The notes under the pieces: model-generated
Seen by the model: the letters and a program-made list of their open reading frames with translations, nothing else
Databases searched by the model: none
What the model was told of the DNA's origin: nothing
Assembly (NCBI GenBank): GCA_902765725.1
Contig: CACXAT010000007.1
Coordinates: 1-64,000 of the forward strand
Direction of reading: 5' to 3'
DNA length: 64,000 nt
Origin: an uncultured Lachnospiraceae bacterium
GTDB taxonomy: Bacteria; Bacillota; Clostridia; Lachnospirales; Lachnospiraceae
Made by a program: the position numbers and the translations under genes
Part shown: one piece after another, positions 10,023 to 18,395 of the stretch
How positions within the stretch are numbered: position 1 is the stretch's first letter
Layout: each line of letters opens with the position of its first letter

Positions 10023-10052
10023 ATTATACATCGATAAAAATTCGGCTCGCAA
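10023..10052 (-). promoter_or_regulatory. gdhA promoter (TTGCGA-N18-TATAAT)
   Basis: Leftward -35 TTGCGA (10047-10052) and perfect -10 TATAAT (10023-10028) at 18-nt spacing, in a very AT-rich region directly upstream of gdhA. Confidence 0.65.
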
Positions 10053-10062
10053 CATTTTTTCG

Positions 10063-10101
10063 AAAAAAATTCCGAAAAATCCAATTCTTCGGAATTTTTT
10101 T
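10063..10101. terminator. Perfect 14-bp inverted repeat, bidirectional terminator at the end of the hdr-frd operon
   Basis: The arms at 10063-10076 and 10088-10101 (AAAAAAATTCCGAA and its complement) are perfect, with an 11-nt loop. Seven T residues end the arm on either strand, as in bidirectional intrinsic terminators. It lies 143 nt after the last gene of the long operon. It is also just upstream of the gdhA -35 box, so a role as an upstream regulatory palindrome is not excluded. Confidence 0.6.
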
Positions 10102-10243
10102 GAGCGATTTTAAATTTTCGGGCATATATATTCGATTCATCGAATTTTTAACTTTCTGATATACCTCATACGGAATATCTGCAATTCTTATAAGGTATGG
10201 CAGTGGGGTATTTGGCCCATTTCAGTATGATCCGGCCGCCGGA

Positions 10244-11119
10244 TCAGGCTCCCAGGCAGTGATCACTTCCGCAAAATTCAAGGAGTTTTTCACGAATCGC
10301 CGCATATTCTTCTATCGCTGTATCGTACAGCCCCTGCAGGACCACCGGATCCTTTGTATAGGTCGTGATGTCCAGTTCCTCCTGCGGCGCGATGATCAAG
10401 GCATGACCCTTCTCCTCCAGCCGCCTCGTGGCAGCAAGGACCGCATTATAGCGCTCATGGCGTACATCCAGGCTGTGCACCAGCTTCGGGAATCTGGCCA
10501 GGGCCTTGTGATACAGACTGCGGTGCTTCTCCGGAGTCCTTACGGTATCCTTGGGCCGGCACAGCACTGTGATCACCCGGTCGCATCCGGCTTCCAGGGC
10601 TCTTCTGACAGGAATCGGATTGCTGCAGCCGCCGTCATAATACAGCCGGCCTCCGATCTCCACGGGGCGGCAGGCGACCGGGATCGCGCAGGTCGCCATA
10701 AAGACCGAATAGTCAGCCGGAGAGATATCCTTTTTTGTAAAATAATGCGGCAGGGCCGTCTCGGCATCGGTGGCTACTGCCCAGAATTCACAAGGGTTTG
10801 CCAGAATCGCGTCGTAATCCAGCGGGTCTGCTCCCTCTTTACCCGTAAGATCCTGATAGATGTACTCCAGGTTGAAGAAGTTCCCCCCGCTGTGCCTGAA
10901 AGCGGTCCAGCCCATGTAATCCGGCTCACTGACATGGTCCACGAAGAACCGTCTGTTCCTGTCCCTCTGGCCTGCCACAAAGGAGGCCCCGCAGGACGCT
11001 CCTGCCGATACCCCGATCACATAGTCAGGATGTATTCCGTCATCCAGCATCCGGTCGAGGATGCCCGCGGTATACGCGCATTTCATACCGCCGCCTTCTA
11101 TCACTAACCCAAGCTTCAT
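10244..11119 (-). CDS. Patatin-like phospholipase family protein
   Basis: A 291-residue lipid acyl hydrolase with the Ser-Asp dyad fold: glycine-rich oxyanion loop VIEGGGMKCAY, nucleophile elbow GVSAGAS and catalytic Asp in YYDGGCSNPIP. It belongs to the bacterial group resembling E. coli YjjU; no signal peptide. ATG 11119 is chosen because GGAAGGG lies 8 nt upstream and the protein then starts directly with MKLGLVIEGGG. It is the last gene before a terminator-like palindrome and 59 nt after folD, so it may be co-transcribed, though no link to fumarate metabolism is evident. Confidence 0.87.
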   Translation of the reverse strand: MKLGLVIEGGGMKCAYTAGILDRMLDDGIHPDYVIGVSAGASCGASFVAGQRDRNRRFFVDHVSEPDYMGWTAFRHSGGNFFNLEYIYQDLTGKEGADPLDYDAILANPCEFWAVATDAETALPHYFTKKDISPADYSVFMATCAIPVACRPVEIGGRLYYDGGCSNPIPVRRALEAGCDRVITVLCRPKDTVRTPEKHRSLYHKALARFPKLVHSLDVRHERYNAVLAATRRLEEKGHALIIAPQEELDITTYTKDPVVLQGLYDTAIEEYAAIREKLLEFCGSDHCLGA

Positions 11120-11178
11120 GTCTGATACCCTTCCAGCTGTCCCATTCATTCAAATATGTATTCTATGCAGATTCCTCA

Positions 11179-12027
11179 TCAGGTAAGGCGCTCCGCAGCT
11201 TCCACCACATGTCCTGCCAGGACAGAGGTGGTGACGGATCCCACGCCGCCCGGAACCGGTGTGATCGCACCGACTACAGGCTCGACGGCATCATAGTCAA
11301 CGTCGCCGCACAGCTTCCCGTTCTCATCCAGATTGATCCCCACGTCTATGACGATCTGTCCGCTCCGTACATACTCCGCGGTAACGACCTTCGCCCTGCC
11401 TGCCGCGGCGATCAGGATGTCTGCCTCTCTCGCGACGGAGGGCAGATCGGCGGTCTTCGTGTGGCAGATAGTGACCGTCGCATTCTTCTTCAGAAGCATC
11501 ATTGCCGCAGGCTTTCCGAACACCAGCGACCTTCCGATCACGACTGCCCTCTTGAAGCAGCAGTCGATCCCATAATGATCCAGGATCTCCATGACAGCCT
11601 CCGGAGTGCAGGGAGCATATCCCAGCTTCTTGCCTGTGAAAACTCCGCTCATGGACAAGTCTGTCATGCAGTCCACGTCCTTGTCCGGACGAAGCCTGTT
11701 TTCGATCAGGGAGGAATCCATGTGTCCGGGCAGCGGCCTCAGCAGCAGAACGCCATGAACAGACGGGTCTTCATTGGCCTCGTCGATCACGGCAAGAAGC
11801 TCCTCCTGCGAAGCGCTGCTCTCAAGGACCACGCTCTTCACAGCGATGCCGATGCTTTCACATCTTTTGGTGGCTCCGCGCTCGTAGGACAGGTCTCCCG
11901 GATTCTCTCCCACGCGGATGATCTCGAGCTGCGGTGTGACCCCGCGCTCCTGAAGCCTCTCTACCCGCTCCGCCAGTCTCTCATTGTAGGATGCGGTTAC
12001 TTCTTTTCCCAGCAGCTTCTGTGCCAT
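11179..12027 (-). CDS. folD: Methylenetetrahydrofolate dehydrogenase (FolD family), cyclohydrolase residues missing
   Basis: FolD family enzyme (282 residues) oxidising methylene-THF to methenyl-THF. The fold and NAD(P) site (VVIGRSLVFGKP), PDKDVDC and ITPVPGGVG are intact. Aligned by eye with E. coli FolD, the catalytic YxxxK is YERGATK, placing Ala where the essential Lys54 should be, and QLPLP is LRPLP, replacing Gln98. Both residues are needed for cyclohydrolase activity in bifunctional enzymes, so this is probably a dehydrogenase only. The gene just upstream encodes a separate cyclohydrolase, which supports this. It lies 22 nt after fchA in the same operon. Confidence 0.93.
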   Translation of the reverse strand: MAQKLLGKEVTASYNERLAERVERLQERGVTPQLEIIRVGENPGDLSYERGATKRCESIGIAVKSVVLESSASQEELLAVIDEANEDPSVHGVLLLRPLPGHMDSSLIENRLRPDKDVDCMTDLSMSGVFTGKKLGYAPCTPEAVMEILDHYGIDCCFKRAVVIGRSLVFGKPAAMMLLKKNATVTICHTKTADLPSVAREADILIAAAGRAKVVTAEYVRSGQIVIDVGINLDENGKLCGDVDYDAVEPVVGAITPVPGGVGSVTTSVLAGHVVEAAERLT

Positions 12028-12049
12028 GTGTTGCTCCTCCTGCTTCCTG

Positions 12050-12691
12050 TCATCCTTCAGCAGGGTATAACCTGCTCTTCACGCTCTCGAAGATCTCATC
12101 TGCCATGGGGCAGTATTTTTCGAGCAGCTCATCTGCTCTTGCGTTGTAGGCAGCCGCTCTCTCCCGGTCCTTCATGGATCTGGTATTGATATATACATTC
12201 AGGGAAGCTCCCTGCAGCGCGGCCTTGCAGAAGACTGCCGCGTCGCCGGCATCGGATATGGCGGCGGCACTGCCCTTCTGGGCGGTCTCCCGGACCAGCT
12301 CCAGGGACTGGCAGACCTTCTCCATGATCTCCATGGGAACCTGGCAGGCCTTGTTCAGGACCCGTTCCATGACGGCCTCCCGCTCAGCCTTCTGCTCCTG
12401 TGTATCCCTGGGCATGGAGTATGCGGCGGCAAGGGGAGCGAAGACCTCCGCGTCCCTCTCGATCAGCGTGACAAGTTCATCCTGGAGATTGGAAGCTTTT
12501 GACTTCAGTTCGAGCATATCCAGCTCGACTGACGCGTACTTCTTCTTTCCGATCGTAAGGTGGGCAACCATATTCCCCAGCGCGATCCCGAGGGCCCCCA
12601 CTAAAGCACTGGCGCCGCCGCCTCCCGGAGTCGGATCCTTTGATCCGAGTTTACTGACGAATTCATTTACAGGTATCGTTGAATATCCCAT
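12050..12691 (-). CDS. fchA: FchA-type methenyltetrahydrofolate cyclohydrolase / formiminotransferase-cyclodeaminase family
   Basis: A 213-residue, mainly helical protein of the cyclodeaminase family. GGGGASALVGALGIALGNMV near residue 22 is the family hallmark. In acetogens and related clostridia this family hydrolyses methenyl-THF to formyl-THF; in histidine degraders it removes ammonia from formimino-THF. Placement directly before a FolD lacking cyclohydrolase residues favours the cyclohydrolase role. No hut genes are near. Confidence 0.87.
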   Translation of the reverse strand: MGYSTIPVNEFVSKLGSKDPTPGGGGASALVGALGIALGNMVAHLTIGKKKYASVELDMLELKSKASNLQDELVTLIERDAEVFAPLAAAYSMPRDTQEQKAEREAVMERVLNKACQVPMEIMEKVCQSLELVRETAQKGSAAAISDAGDAAVFCKAALQGASLNVYINTRSMKDRERAAAYNARADELLEKYCPMADEIFESVKSRLYPAEG

Positions 12692-12733
12692 CTTATCTAT
12701 CCTTTCTGACCGATACAGCTGACTGAAGCAGGA

Positions 12734-13678
12734 TCACTCTGCGTAGATCTGGTCAAGCAGTTCCCTGAGCTTTGCCGCGCTTGCCTGGAGCTGGGCGATC
12801 TCCTCGTCCGTCAGGTGCAGCTGAATCCTCTTGGCCAGGCCGCCGGGCCCGACCATGCAGGAGATACTCAGACAGACATCGCGGATCCCGTACTCCCCGT
12901 GAAGCATGGTGGATACTGTGGTTATGGAGCAGTCGCTGGAGAGCAGCATCCTGCAGATCTTGATGACTGCCACCGTGACGGCATAGTAGGTTGCTCCCTT
13001 TTCCGCAATCACCTTGCTTCCGGAGTTGCGGACATAATCGATGATGTGCGCCTCATCATACTGATGCTGAGGATTCGGATTGTACTTCTCATAATACTCC
13101 GGAATCGGGATCCCCCCGATATTCGCAGCTGACCAGGGAACAAAGGAAGAATCCCCGTGCTCTCCGAAAACATAAGCATGAACATTCTTCTGGGAGACAG
13201 ACAGTTCATCTGCCAGCAGGCTTCTCAGTCTGGCGGTGTCCAGCTGCGTGCCGGATCCGATGATCTGGCTCTCCGGAATCCCCGACTCTTTCATGAACAC
13301 ATAGGTCAGAATATCGACGGGATTCGATACGATAATATACTTCGCATAAGGACATACCGGTGCGATCTTGGACGCGATATCGCGGATCACTTCCACATTG
13401 GTCTTTGCAAGATCAAGTCTGGTCATGCCAGGCTTTCTGGGCATACCTGATGTGATGATGACGATGCTGGAATCTTCAGCGTCCTGATACGTTCCCGCCT
13501 TGACATCGATTGGATCACGGTACGCAGTACTCTGGAGAATATCCATCGCCTCGCCGTCTGCCTTCTTGTCGTTAATGTCAATCAGGACAATCTCTGTTGC
13601 AAGTGTTTCCAGCGACAGCGTGTACGCCATCGTTGCACCTACAGAACCGGCACCGATAATCGTAATCTTCCTACTCAT
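12734..13678 (-). CDS. mdh: NAD-dependent malate dehydrogenase on a lactate-dehydrogenase scaffold
   Basis: A 314-residue member of the LDH/MDH family. Overall sequence, including FGEHGDSSF with the catalytic His and the GSGTQLDTARLR segment, is LDH-like. The substrate-specificity loop reads MPRKPGMTR, with Arg at the position equivalent to residue 102. Arg there binds the second carboxylate of oxaloacetate and marks MDH, whereas LDH has Gln. VLIDIND with Asp after the second strand predicts NAD. Operon context with fumarase and fumarate reductase agrees with malate. It would feed malate to fumarase in the reductive branch. Confidence 0.88.
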   Translation of the reverse strand: MSRKITIIGAGSVGATMAYTLSLETLATEIVLIDINDKKADGEAMDILQSTAYRDPIDVKAGTYQDAEDSSIVIITSGMPRKPGMTRLDLAKTNVEVIRDIASKIAPVCPYAKYIIVSNPVDILTYVFMKESGIPESQIIGSGTQLDTARLRSLLADELSVSQKNVHAYVFGEHGDSSFVPWSAANIGGIPIPEYYEKYNPNPQHQYDEAHIIDYVRNSGSKVIAEKGATYYAVTVAVIKICRMLLSSDCSITTVSTMLHGEYGIRDVCLSISCMVGPGGLAKRIQLHLTDEEIAQLQASAAKLRELLDQIYAE

Positions 13679-13729
13679 TTATTAATAGACCTTTCCTTTC
13701 AGGATCAATTATTTGGACTGAGATCTCTA

Positions 13730-14296
13730 TTATTTCTCCCTGTCCCGCTCTTCCAGATATTCTTTTCTGCCCCGCTCATACAGATTATTTCCCTCGGAAT
13801 CGATCAGCACCGTCACCGGGAAATCCTTCACAGTCAGCTTCCGGATCGCTTCCGGACCCAGATCCTCATAGGCGATCAGCTCGCAGTCAACGATGCATTT
13901 TGCCAGCAGTGCCCCTGCGCCTCCGATGGCGCCGAAGTATACGCCATGGTATTTCTTCATGGCTTCGATCACTTCTTTGGAGCGGGCACCCTTGCCGATC
14001 ATCCCCCGGGCGCCCAGTGAGATCATCTGGGGAGCCCATTTGTCCATGCGGCCAGCCGTTGTCGGACCCGCGGAACCGATCACAGTCCCGGGTCTTGCCG
14101 GAGTCGGACCTACATAATAGATCGTCGCGTCCTGTGTATCAAAGGGGATCGGGATGCCCTGGGCCAGCTGCTCGGTCATCCGTTCATGCGCCGCGTCTCT
14201 CGCGGTGTAGATCACACCGCTCAGGCGGACATTATCTCCCATATGGAGTGTTTTTGCAATCTCTTCTGTCAAAGGCAGATCAATATGTCTCTCCAT
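13730..14296 (-). CDS. fumB-like: Class I fumarate hydratase, beta subunit
   Basis: C-terminal half of a two-subunit iron-sulfur fumarase (188 residues), which with the alpha subunit interconverts malate and fumarate. GPTTAGRMDKWAP and GIGKGARSKEV match the substrate-binding region of the beta domain; YFGAIGGAGALLA is also conserved. The start codon overlaps the alpha-subunit stop (TGATG), and a perfect GGAGGTGATC precedes it, so the subunits are translationally coupled. It resembles FumA/FumB C-terminal and TtdB proteins; the paired mdh favours fumarase over tartrate dehydratase. Confidence 0.93.
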   Translation of the reverse strand: MERHIDLPLTEEIAKTLHMGDNVRLSGVIYTARDAAHERMTEQLAQGIPIPFDTQDATIYYVGPTPARPGTVIGSAGPTTAGRMDKWAPQMISLGARGMIGKGARSKEVIEAMKKYHGVYFGAIGGAGALLAKCIVDCELIAYEDLGPEAIRKLTVKDFPVTVLIDSEGNNLYERGRKEYLEERDREK

Positions 14297-15138
14297 CAGA
14301 TCACCTCCGATTCATGTCTGGTCACATGGCAGCTGATATTGACAGCGCAGGGCATGCCCGCGATATGGGTCGGCAGCGTCTCGATGTTCACGCCGATTGC
14401 CGTCGTCCTGCCGCCGAAGCCCTGAGGCCCGATGCCGAGCTGGTTGATCTTCTCAAGCATCTCGTCCTCCAGCTGCGCATAGAACGGATCCTCATTGTGG
14501 GAATCGACCTCGCGCAGCAGCGCCCTCTTCGCCAGGAGGGCGACATGATCGAAGTTTCCTCCGATGCCCACCCCGACTACGATCGGCGGGCAGGGATTCG
14601 GACCTGCCTTCTCGACGGTCTCGAGGATGAAGTCCTTGATGCCCTGAAGGCCGGCGGACGGCTTGAACATGCGCAGCGCGCTCATATTCTCGGATCCAAA
14701 GCCCTTGGGCGCTACCGTGATCTTCACCTTGTCTCCCGGAACAATGTCCACGGTGATCATGGCCGGTGTATTGTCCCCGGTATTGCCGCGGCGTACCGGA
14801 TCTGCCTCCACGGACTTGCGAAGATATCCCTTCGTATATCCGCGGCGCACTCCCTCGTGGATCGCGTCATACAGATAACCGCCGGTGAAATGAACCTCCT
14901 GTCCGACTTCCAGGAAGATGCAGGCCATGCCTGTATCCTGGCAGATCGGTACCTCCTGCGCGCCGGCGACCTCAAAGTTCTCAATGATCTGGTCCAGGAT
15001 CGTCTGCGCCACCGGCCCGTCTTCACAGGCCCTGCAGCTTCGGATCCCTTCCTGCATATCCTTCGGCAGATGCACGTTCGCCGAGATGCACATCCGCTCG
15101 ATGGTATCCGTTATAACCTGTACGTCAATCTCTCTCAT
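14296..15138 (-). CDS. fumA-like: Class I fumarate hydratase, alpha subunit
   Basis: The 280-residue iron-sulfur subunit of two-component fumarase. Cluster cysteines appear in [12 protein letters not shown] and [14 protein letters not shown], plus one further N-terminal Cys (RSCRACEDG region); [10 protein letters not shown] is the substrate loop. The oxygen-sensitive [4Fe-4S] enzyme fits an anaerobe. ATG 15138 has GGGAGG 8 nt upstream, and this avoids overlap with frdA; a longer in-frame start at 15219 would run into frdA. Fumarase makes the substrate of the reductase encoded just upstream. Confidence 0.94.
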   Translation of the reverse strand: MREIDVQVITDTIERMCISANVHLPKDMQEGIRSCRACEDGPVAQTILDQIIENFEVAGAQEVPICQDTGMACIFLEVGQEVHFTGGYLYDAIHEGVRRGYTKGYLRKSVEADPVRRGNTGDNTPAMITVDIVPGDKVKITVAPKGFGSENMSALRMFKPSAGLQGIKDFILETVEKAGPNPCPPIVVGVGIGGNFDHVALLAKRALLREVDSHNEDPFYAQLEDEMLEKINQLGIGPQGFGGRTTAIGVNIETLPTHIAGMPCAVNISCHVTRHESEVI

Positions 15139-15178
15139 ATCCTGTTCCTCCCTGCCGTATCCGGCTGGTCCGGATCCG

Positions 15179-16816
15179 TCACGCGTAACGGAATCCTCTC
15201 CACTCAAACTCACGGGCATGTCTTGCGTACTTGGGCAGCAGCATCGGGCTTACGTCATTGGTATGCTCCCCGGCGCTCTGCAGAGCCTGGGCGTATTCCG
15301 TCACATGATTCAGGGTCAGGCTTCCCAGTTTGACGCTCTCAGCCTTGTGCGCCGCGCTTATGCCTGCGTCACGGCCGAATACGATGACATCCAGAAGGGA
15401 GTTGCCCATCAGTCGGTTGCGTCCGTGTACTCCTCCGGTCACCTCGCCGGCACAGAGCAGATTGCCGATGGTTCTGGAGAAGCACTTCTCGTCGATCTCT
15501 ACTCCGCCGTTCTGGTAATGAAGAGTCGGGTAAACGGGAACCGGAACCTTTCTCATATCGATGCCGTACTGGTAGAAGAGTCTCAGCATGGCAGGGATCC
15601 TGGCCTCGATCGTACCCTCCCCGTGGATCTCCTCGATCATGGGAGTGTCCAGCCATACCGCATAGCCAAGAGGCGTGGTGAGGCCCTTTTTGTTGCCCCT
15701 GCACTCACGGATGATGCCTGCGGCGGCAACGTCTCTGGTCTCCAGCGGATGCATGTAGGCTTCGCCGTCGATATTGACCAGCTGCGCGCCCAGGGAGCGG
15801 ACCTTCTCCGTGACCAGGGCACCCTGGATCTGTTCCGGGAAGGCTGCGCCGGTGGGATGGTACTGGATCGTATCCTGATACAGGAGCGGAGCCCCCGCAC
15901 GGTACGCCAGGATCAGTCCGTCCGCCGTTGCGCCGTAGTGATTGGAGGTCGGGAAATGCTGATAGTGCAGCCTTCCGCAGCCGCCTGTGGCAAGGATCAC
16001 GGTCTTCGCCCTGCAGACCAGATAATCATCGGTCTCCATGTTCATCAGGACCGCGCCGGCAGCCTGTCCTCTGGTATCCTTGATCAGTTCTACCGCTGAG
16101 GTAAACTCAAGCACCGGGATCCTCCGGTTCTGGACCTCGTCACGCAGCGTTCTCATGATCTCGGCACCGGAATAATCCCTGGCCGCATGCATTCTCTTGC
16201 GGCTGGTGCCGCCACCGTGGGTGGTCACCATCGTCCCGTCAGCTTCTTTGTCAAACATGACTCCCAGGTTCTCCAGCCACTGTATCGCTTCGGGAGCCTT
16301 GCTGACCAGCTCTCTGACCAGTTCGGGCTTCGCCGCGAAATGGCCTCCGCCGTAGGCGTCCAGATAGTGCTGCACCGGACTGTCGTTGGGCTTATCCGCG
16401 GCCTGGATGCCGCCCTCCGCCATCATGGTGTTGGCGTCGCCCAGACGAAGCTTGGTGACTACGAGCACACTGGCCCCTGCGTTCGAGGCTTCGATCGCAG
16501 CCGAGCAGCCCGCTCCGCCGCCGCCGATGATCAGGACATCGGTATCATAGTCGATCCGGCTCAGGTCCAGATTCAGTCCGTATAGTCTGCTGTTGGAATG
16601 AAGCAGATGGGTCAGCTGCGCCGGCGCCTTCTCACCCCGGTTCGGTCCGACCTTGATCTCTGCAAAGGCGTCTTCCCGGTAGTCCGGATGCCAGGTGCGC
16701 AGAAGACTGTCCTTTTCCTCCGCGGTCAGTCTCCTCGGCTCGGTATGAAGACGTTCATCTCTGGTCGCTTCGACCTTTTTGATGGATTCGAGCATTTCTT
16801 CGGTATACATCTTCAC
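15179..16816 (-). CDS. frdA-like: Soluble fumarate reductase / thiol:fumarate-reductase-like flavoprotein subunit
   Basis: A 545-residue FAD protein of the succinate dehydrogenase/fumarate reductase/aspartate oxidase family. A ~65-residue N-terminal extension precedes the dinucleotide fold (VLIIGGGGAGCSAAIEA). Catalytic residues aligned with E. coli FrdA are kept: His in YHPTG, Arg in ETRDVA, His in PTLHYQNGG and Arg in HGRNRLMGN. The His that binds FAD covalently in FrdA/SdhA is Asn here (DANTMMAEGG), as in aspartate oxidase and soluble reductases, so FAD should be non-covalent. No membrane anchor is encoded. Six nt separate it from frdB; upstream Flx-Hdr genes suggest its electron source. 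L-aspartate oxidase is an alternative, but no nadA/nadC accompany it. Confidence 0.85.
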   Translation of the reverse strand: MKMYTEEMLESIKKVEATRDERLHTEPRRLTAEEKDSLLRTWHPDYREDAFAEIKVGPNRGEKAPAQLTHLLHSNSRLYGLNLDLSRIDYDTDVLIIGGGGAGCSAAIEASNAGASVLVVTKLRLGDANTMMAEGGIQAADKPNDSPVQHYLDAYGGGHFAAKPELVRELVSKAPEAIQWLENLGVMFDKEADGTMVTTHGGGTSRKRMHAARDYSGAEIMRTLRDEVQNRRIPVLEFTSAVELIKDTRGQAAGAVLMNMETDDYLVCRAKTVILATGGCGRLHYQHFPTSNHYGATADGLILAYRAGAPLLYQDTIQYHPTGAAFPEQIQGALVTEKVRSLGAQLVNIDGEAYMHPLETRDVAAAGIIRECRGNKKGLTTPLGYAVWLDTPMIEEIHGEGTIEARIPAMLRLFYQYGIDMRKVPVPVYPTLHYQNGGVEIDEKCFSRTIGNLLCAGEVTGGVHGRNRLMGNSLLDVIVFGRDAGISAAHKAESVKLGSLTLNHVTEYAQALQSAGEHTNDVSPMLLPKYARHAREFEWRGFRYA

Positions 16817-16822
16817 CCTCCC

Positions 16823-17497
16823 TTATTTCTCGATCTCACGGTTGTTGTACAGTTCCTGGATCCTGGCGGCCGGCATCTGCATGAGTTCTTTCAGTTCCTC
16901 ATCAAACCTGCCCTCTCTCACCTGCTCGACCCGATCCGCAAGATGCTGACTCTTCGGAGCGATGTATTTGCCGGTGAGACGTCTGGTCAGCAGTCCCACA
17001 TAGGGATGGGAGATGCCTGCCGGGCATCTGGTGCTGCAGCATCCGCACATGACGCAGTTGAAGGATGCCTCCGCGCACTTCTGAATCTCCCCGCGCTGTG
17101 CGTAGGCGATATACTGCATGACCTGCAGCTCCTGCGGACATGCCTTCGTGCAGGCATTGCATCCGATGCAGGCATAGATCTCCGGATAGAGCTCCATCAT
17201 GATCTGGTCCGACACCTGGAGCTCGTCCAGATTGTAGCTGCGCTTGTCCTGCGGATAGAACGGGATCGAAGCAACATACATGTTGTCCTCCACCTGCTTC
17301 TCGCAGGCGAGGCAGGTCTTCAGTTCATTCTGTCCCTTGATGCGGTAGATCGTCGCGCAGGCACCGCAGAAGCCATGGCGGCAGCCGACTCCTCTTTTCA
17401 GAGTGTAGCCCGCGTATTCCCATGCTGCGATAATGGTCAGATCTGCCGGGACGCTGTACCGCTTACCGTAGAAATAAACATTTACCATTTCTTCCAT
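16823..17497 (-). CDS. frdB-like: Fumarate reductase iron-sulfur subunit (SdhB/TfrB-like)
   Basis: A 224-residue electron-transfer subunit. The N-terminal ferredoxin-like domain has GCRHGFCGAC and a distal Cys (LKTC) for a [2Fe-2S] cluster. The C-terminal domain has CIGCNACTKACP and CVMCGCCSTRCP, two four-Cys sets, more like HdrC than the mixed 3Fe/4Fe set of classical SdhB. It lacks any quinone or haem-anchor partner, so it probably takes electrons from soluble partners, namely the Flx-Hdr proteins encoded just upstream. AGAGGGA lies 6 nt before the ATG. Confidence 0.87.
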   Translation of the reverse strand: MEEMVNVYFYGKRYSVPADLTIIAAWEYAGYTLKRGVGCRHGFCGACATIYRIKGQNELKTCLACEKQVEDNMYVASIPFYPQDKRSYNLDELQVSDQIMMELYPEIYACIGCNACTKACPQELQVMQYIAYAQRGEIQKCAEASFNCVMCGCCSTRCPAGISHPYVGLLTRRLTGKYIAPKSQHLADRVEQVREGRFDEELKELMQMPAARIQELYNNREIEK

Positions 17498-17534
17498 AGT
17501 TTTTCCCTCTTCTTACAAGTCTGCCGCTGGCTGA

Positions 17535-18395
17535 TCAGTATTCATCCGGCAGCTGGTCGATCTCGTCGCAGCGGAATACCGGTCCGTCCTTGCAGACATA
17601 CTTGGAGCCTATGTTGCATCTTCCGCATTTTCCGATCCCACATTTCATGCGCAGTTCCAGTGTGGTGTATACCTGATCTCTGCTGAATCCGAGCTGCTCC
17701 AGATTCTGGAGACAGAACTTGATCATAATGGGCGGGCCGCAGATGATGGCGGTCTTGTCCGTCGAAAATCCGATCTCGGTCAGATAGCTGGGGACAAAGC
17801 CCACATGTCCGTCCCACTCCGGGTCCTCCCGGTCGATGGTCAGCCAGACCTTTGTGTCAGGAGCCTTCTCCCATACCTGCCGGATCTCCTCCAGCTTCAC
17901 CAGATCCGCTTTGGATCTGGAACCGTAAAGAATATCGATCTTTCCGTAGTCCCCGCGGTTCGCGAGGCAGTAATTGATGACGGAACGAAGCGGCGCAAGG
18001 CCGATCCCGCCTGCGATAAAGAGCAGATCCCTGCCCTTGTAGACGTCTTCCACCGGAAAATGGTTTCCGTAGGGTCCTCTGACCAGGATCTGGTCTCCCT
18101 CCCTCAGACCGTGCAGATAGCTGGTGAGCTCTCCGCACTCTTTGATGGAGAATTCATGATAGTCCGTCTCTGTAGGCGAGGAGGTGATGGAAAACATGGC
18201 TTCCCCGACTCCCGGCGCGCAGACCATGGCGCACTGTCCCGGCATCTGCCCGAACAGTCTCCCGCCTTCAGGAGATGTCACGATAAAGGATCTCACGTCC
18301 GGTGTCTCCTGGGTGATCTTCCGGATCACCCCGACCTGGGGGATCAGAACATCCTGCCGGTAAGAAGGATTGCTGCACAGACAATCTTCACTCAT
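17535..18395 (-). CDS. flxA: FlxA-like NAD(P)H:acceptor oxidoreductase (FAD, NAD, 2Fe-2S)
   Basis: A 286-residue ferredoxin-NADP reductase-type subunit related to AsrB and hydrogenase gamma subunits. It has an FAD domain (about 20-110; MFSITSSPTE), an NAD domain with IAGGIGLAPLRS, and C-terminal cysteines CGIGKCGRCNIGSKYVC for a [2Fe-2S] cluster. It is the expected entry point for NADH electrons into the complex. The ATG at 18395 overlaps the flxB stop by four nt (ATGA), so translation is coupled. Dihydroorotate dehydrogenase PyrK is a distant homologue but no pyrD is near. Confidence 0.88.
   Translation of the reverse strand: MSEDCLCSNPSYRQDVLIPQVGVIRKITQETPDVRSFIVTSPEGGRLFGQMPGQCAMVCAPGVGEAMFSITSSPTETDYHEFSIKECGELTSYLHGLREGDQILVRGPYGNHFPVEDVYKGRDLLFIAGGIGLAPLRSVINYCLANRGDYGKIDILYGSRSKADLVKLEEIRQVWEKAPDTKVWLTIDREDPEWDGHVGFVPSYLTEIGFSTDKTAIICGPPIMIKFCLQNLEQLGFSRDQVYTTLELRMKCGIGKCGRCNIGSKYVCKDGPVFRCDEIDQLPDEY

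Noticed and set aside
13900..15333. 477-codon plus-strand frame opposite the fumarase genes
   Set aside because: Antisense to two well-supported genes; composition is Arg/Ser-rich as expected from a shadow frame.
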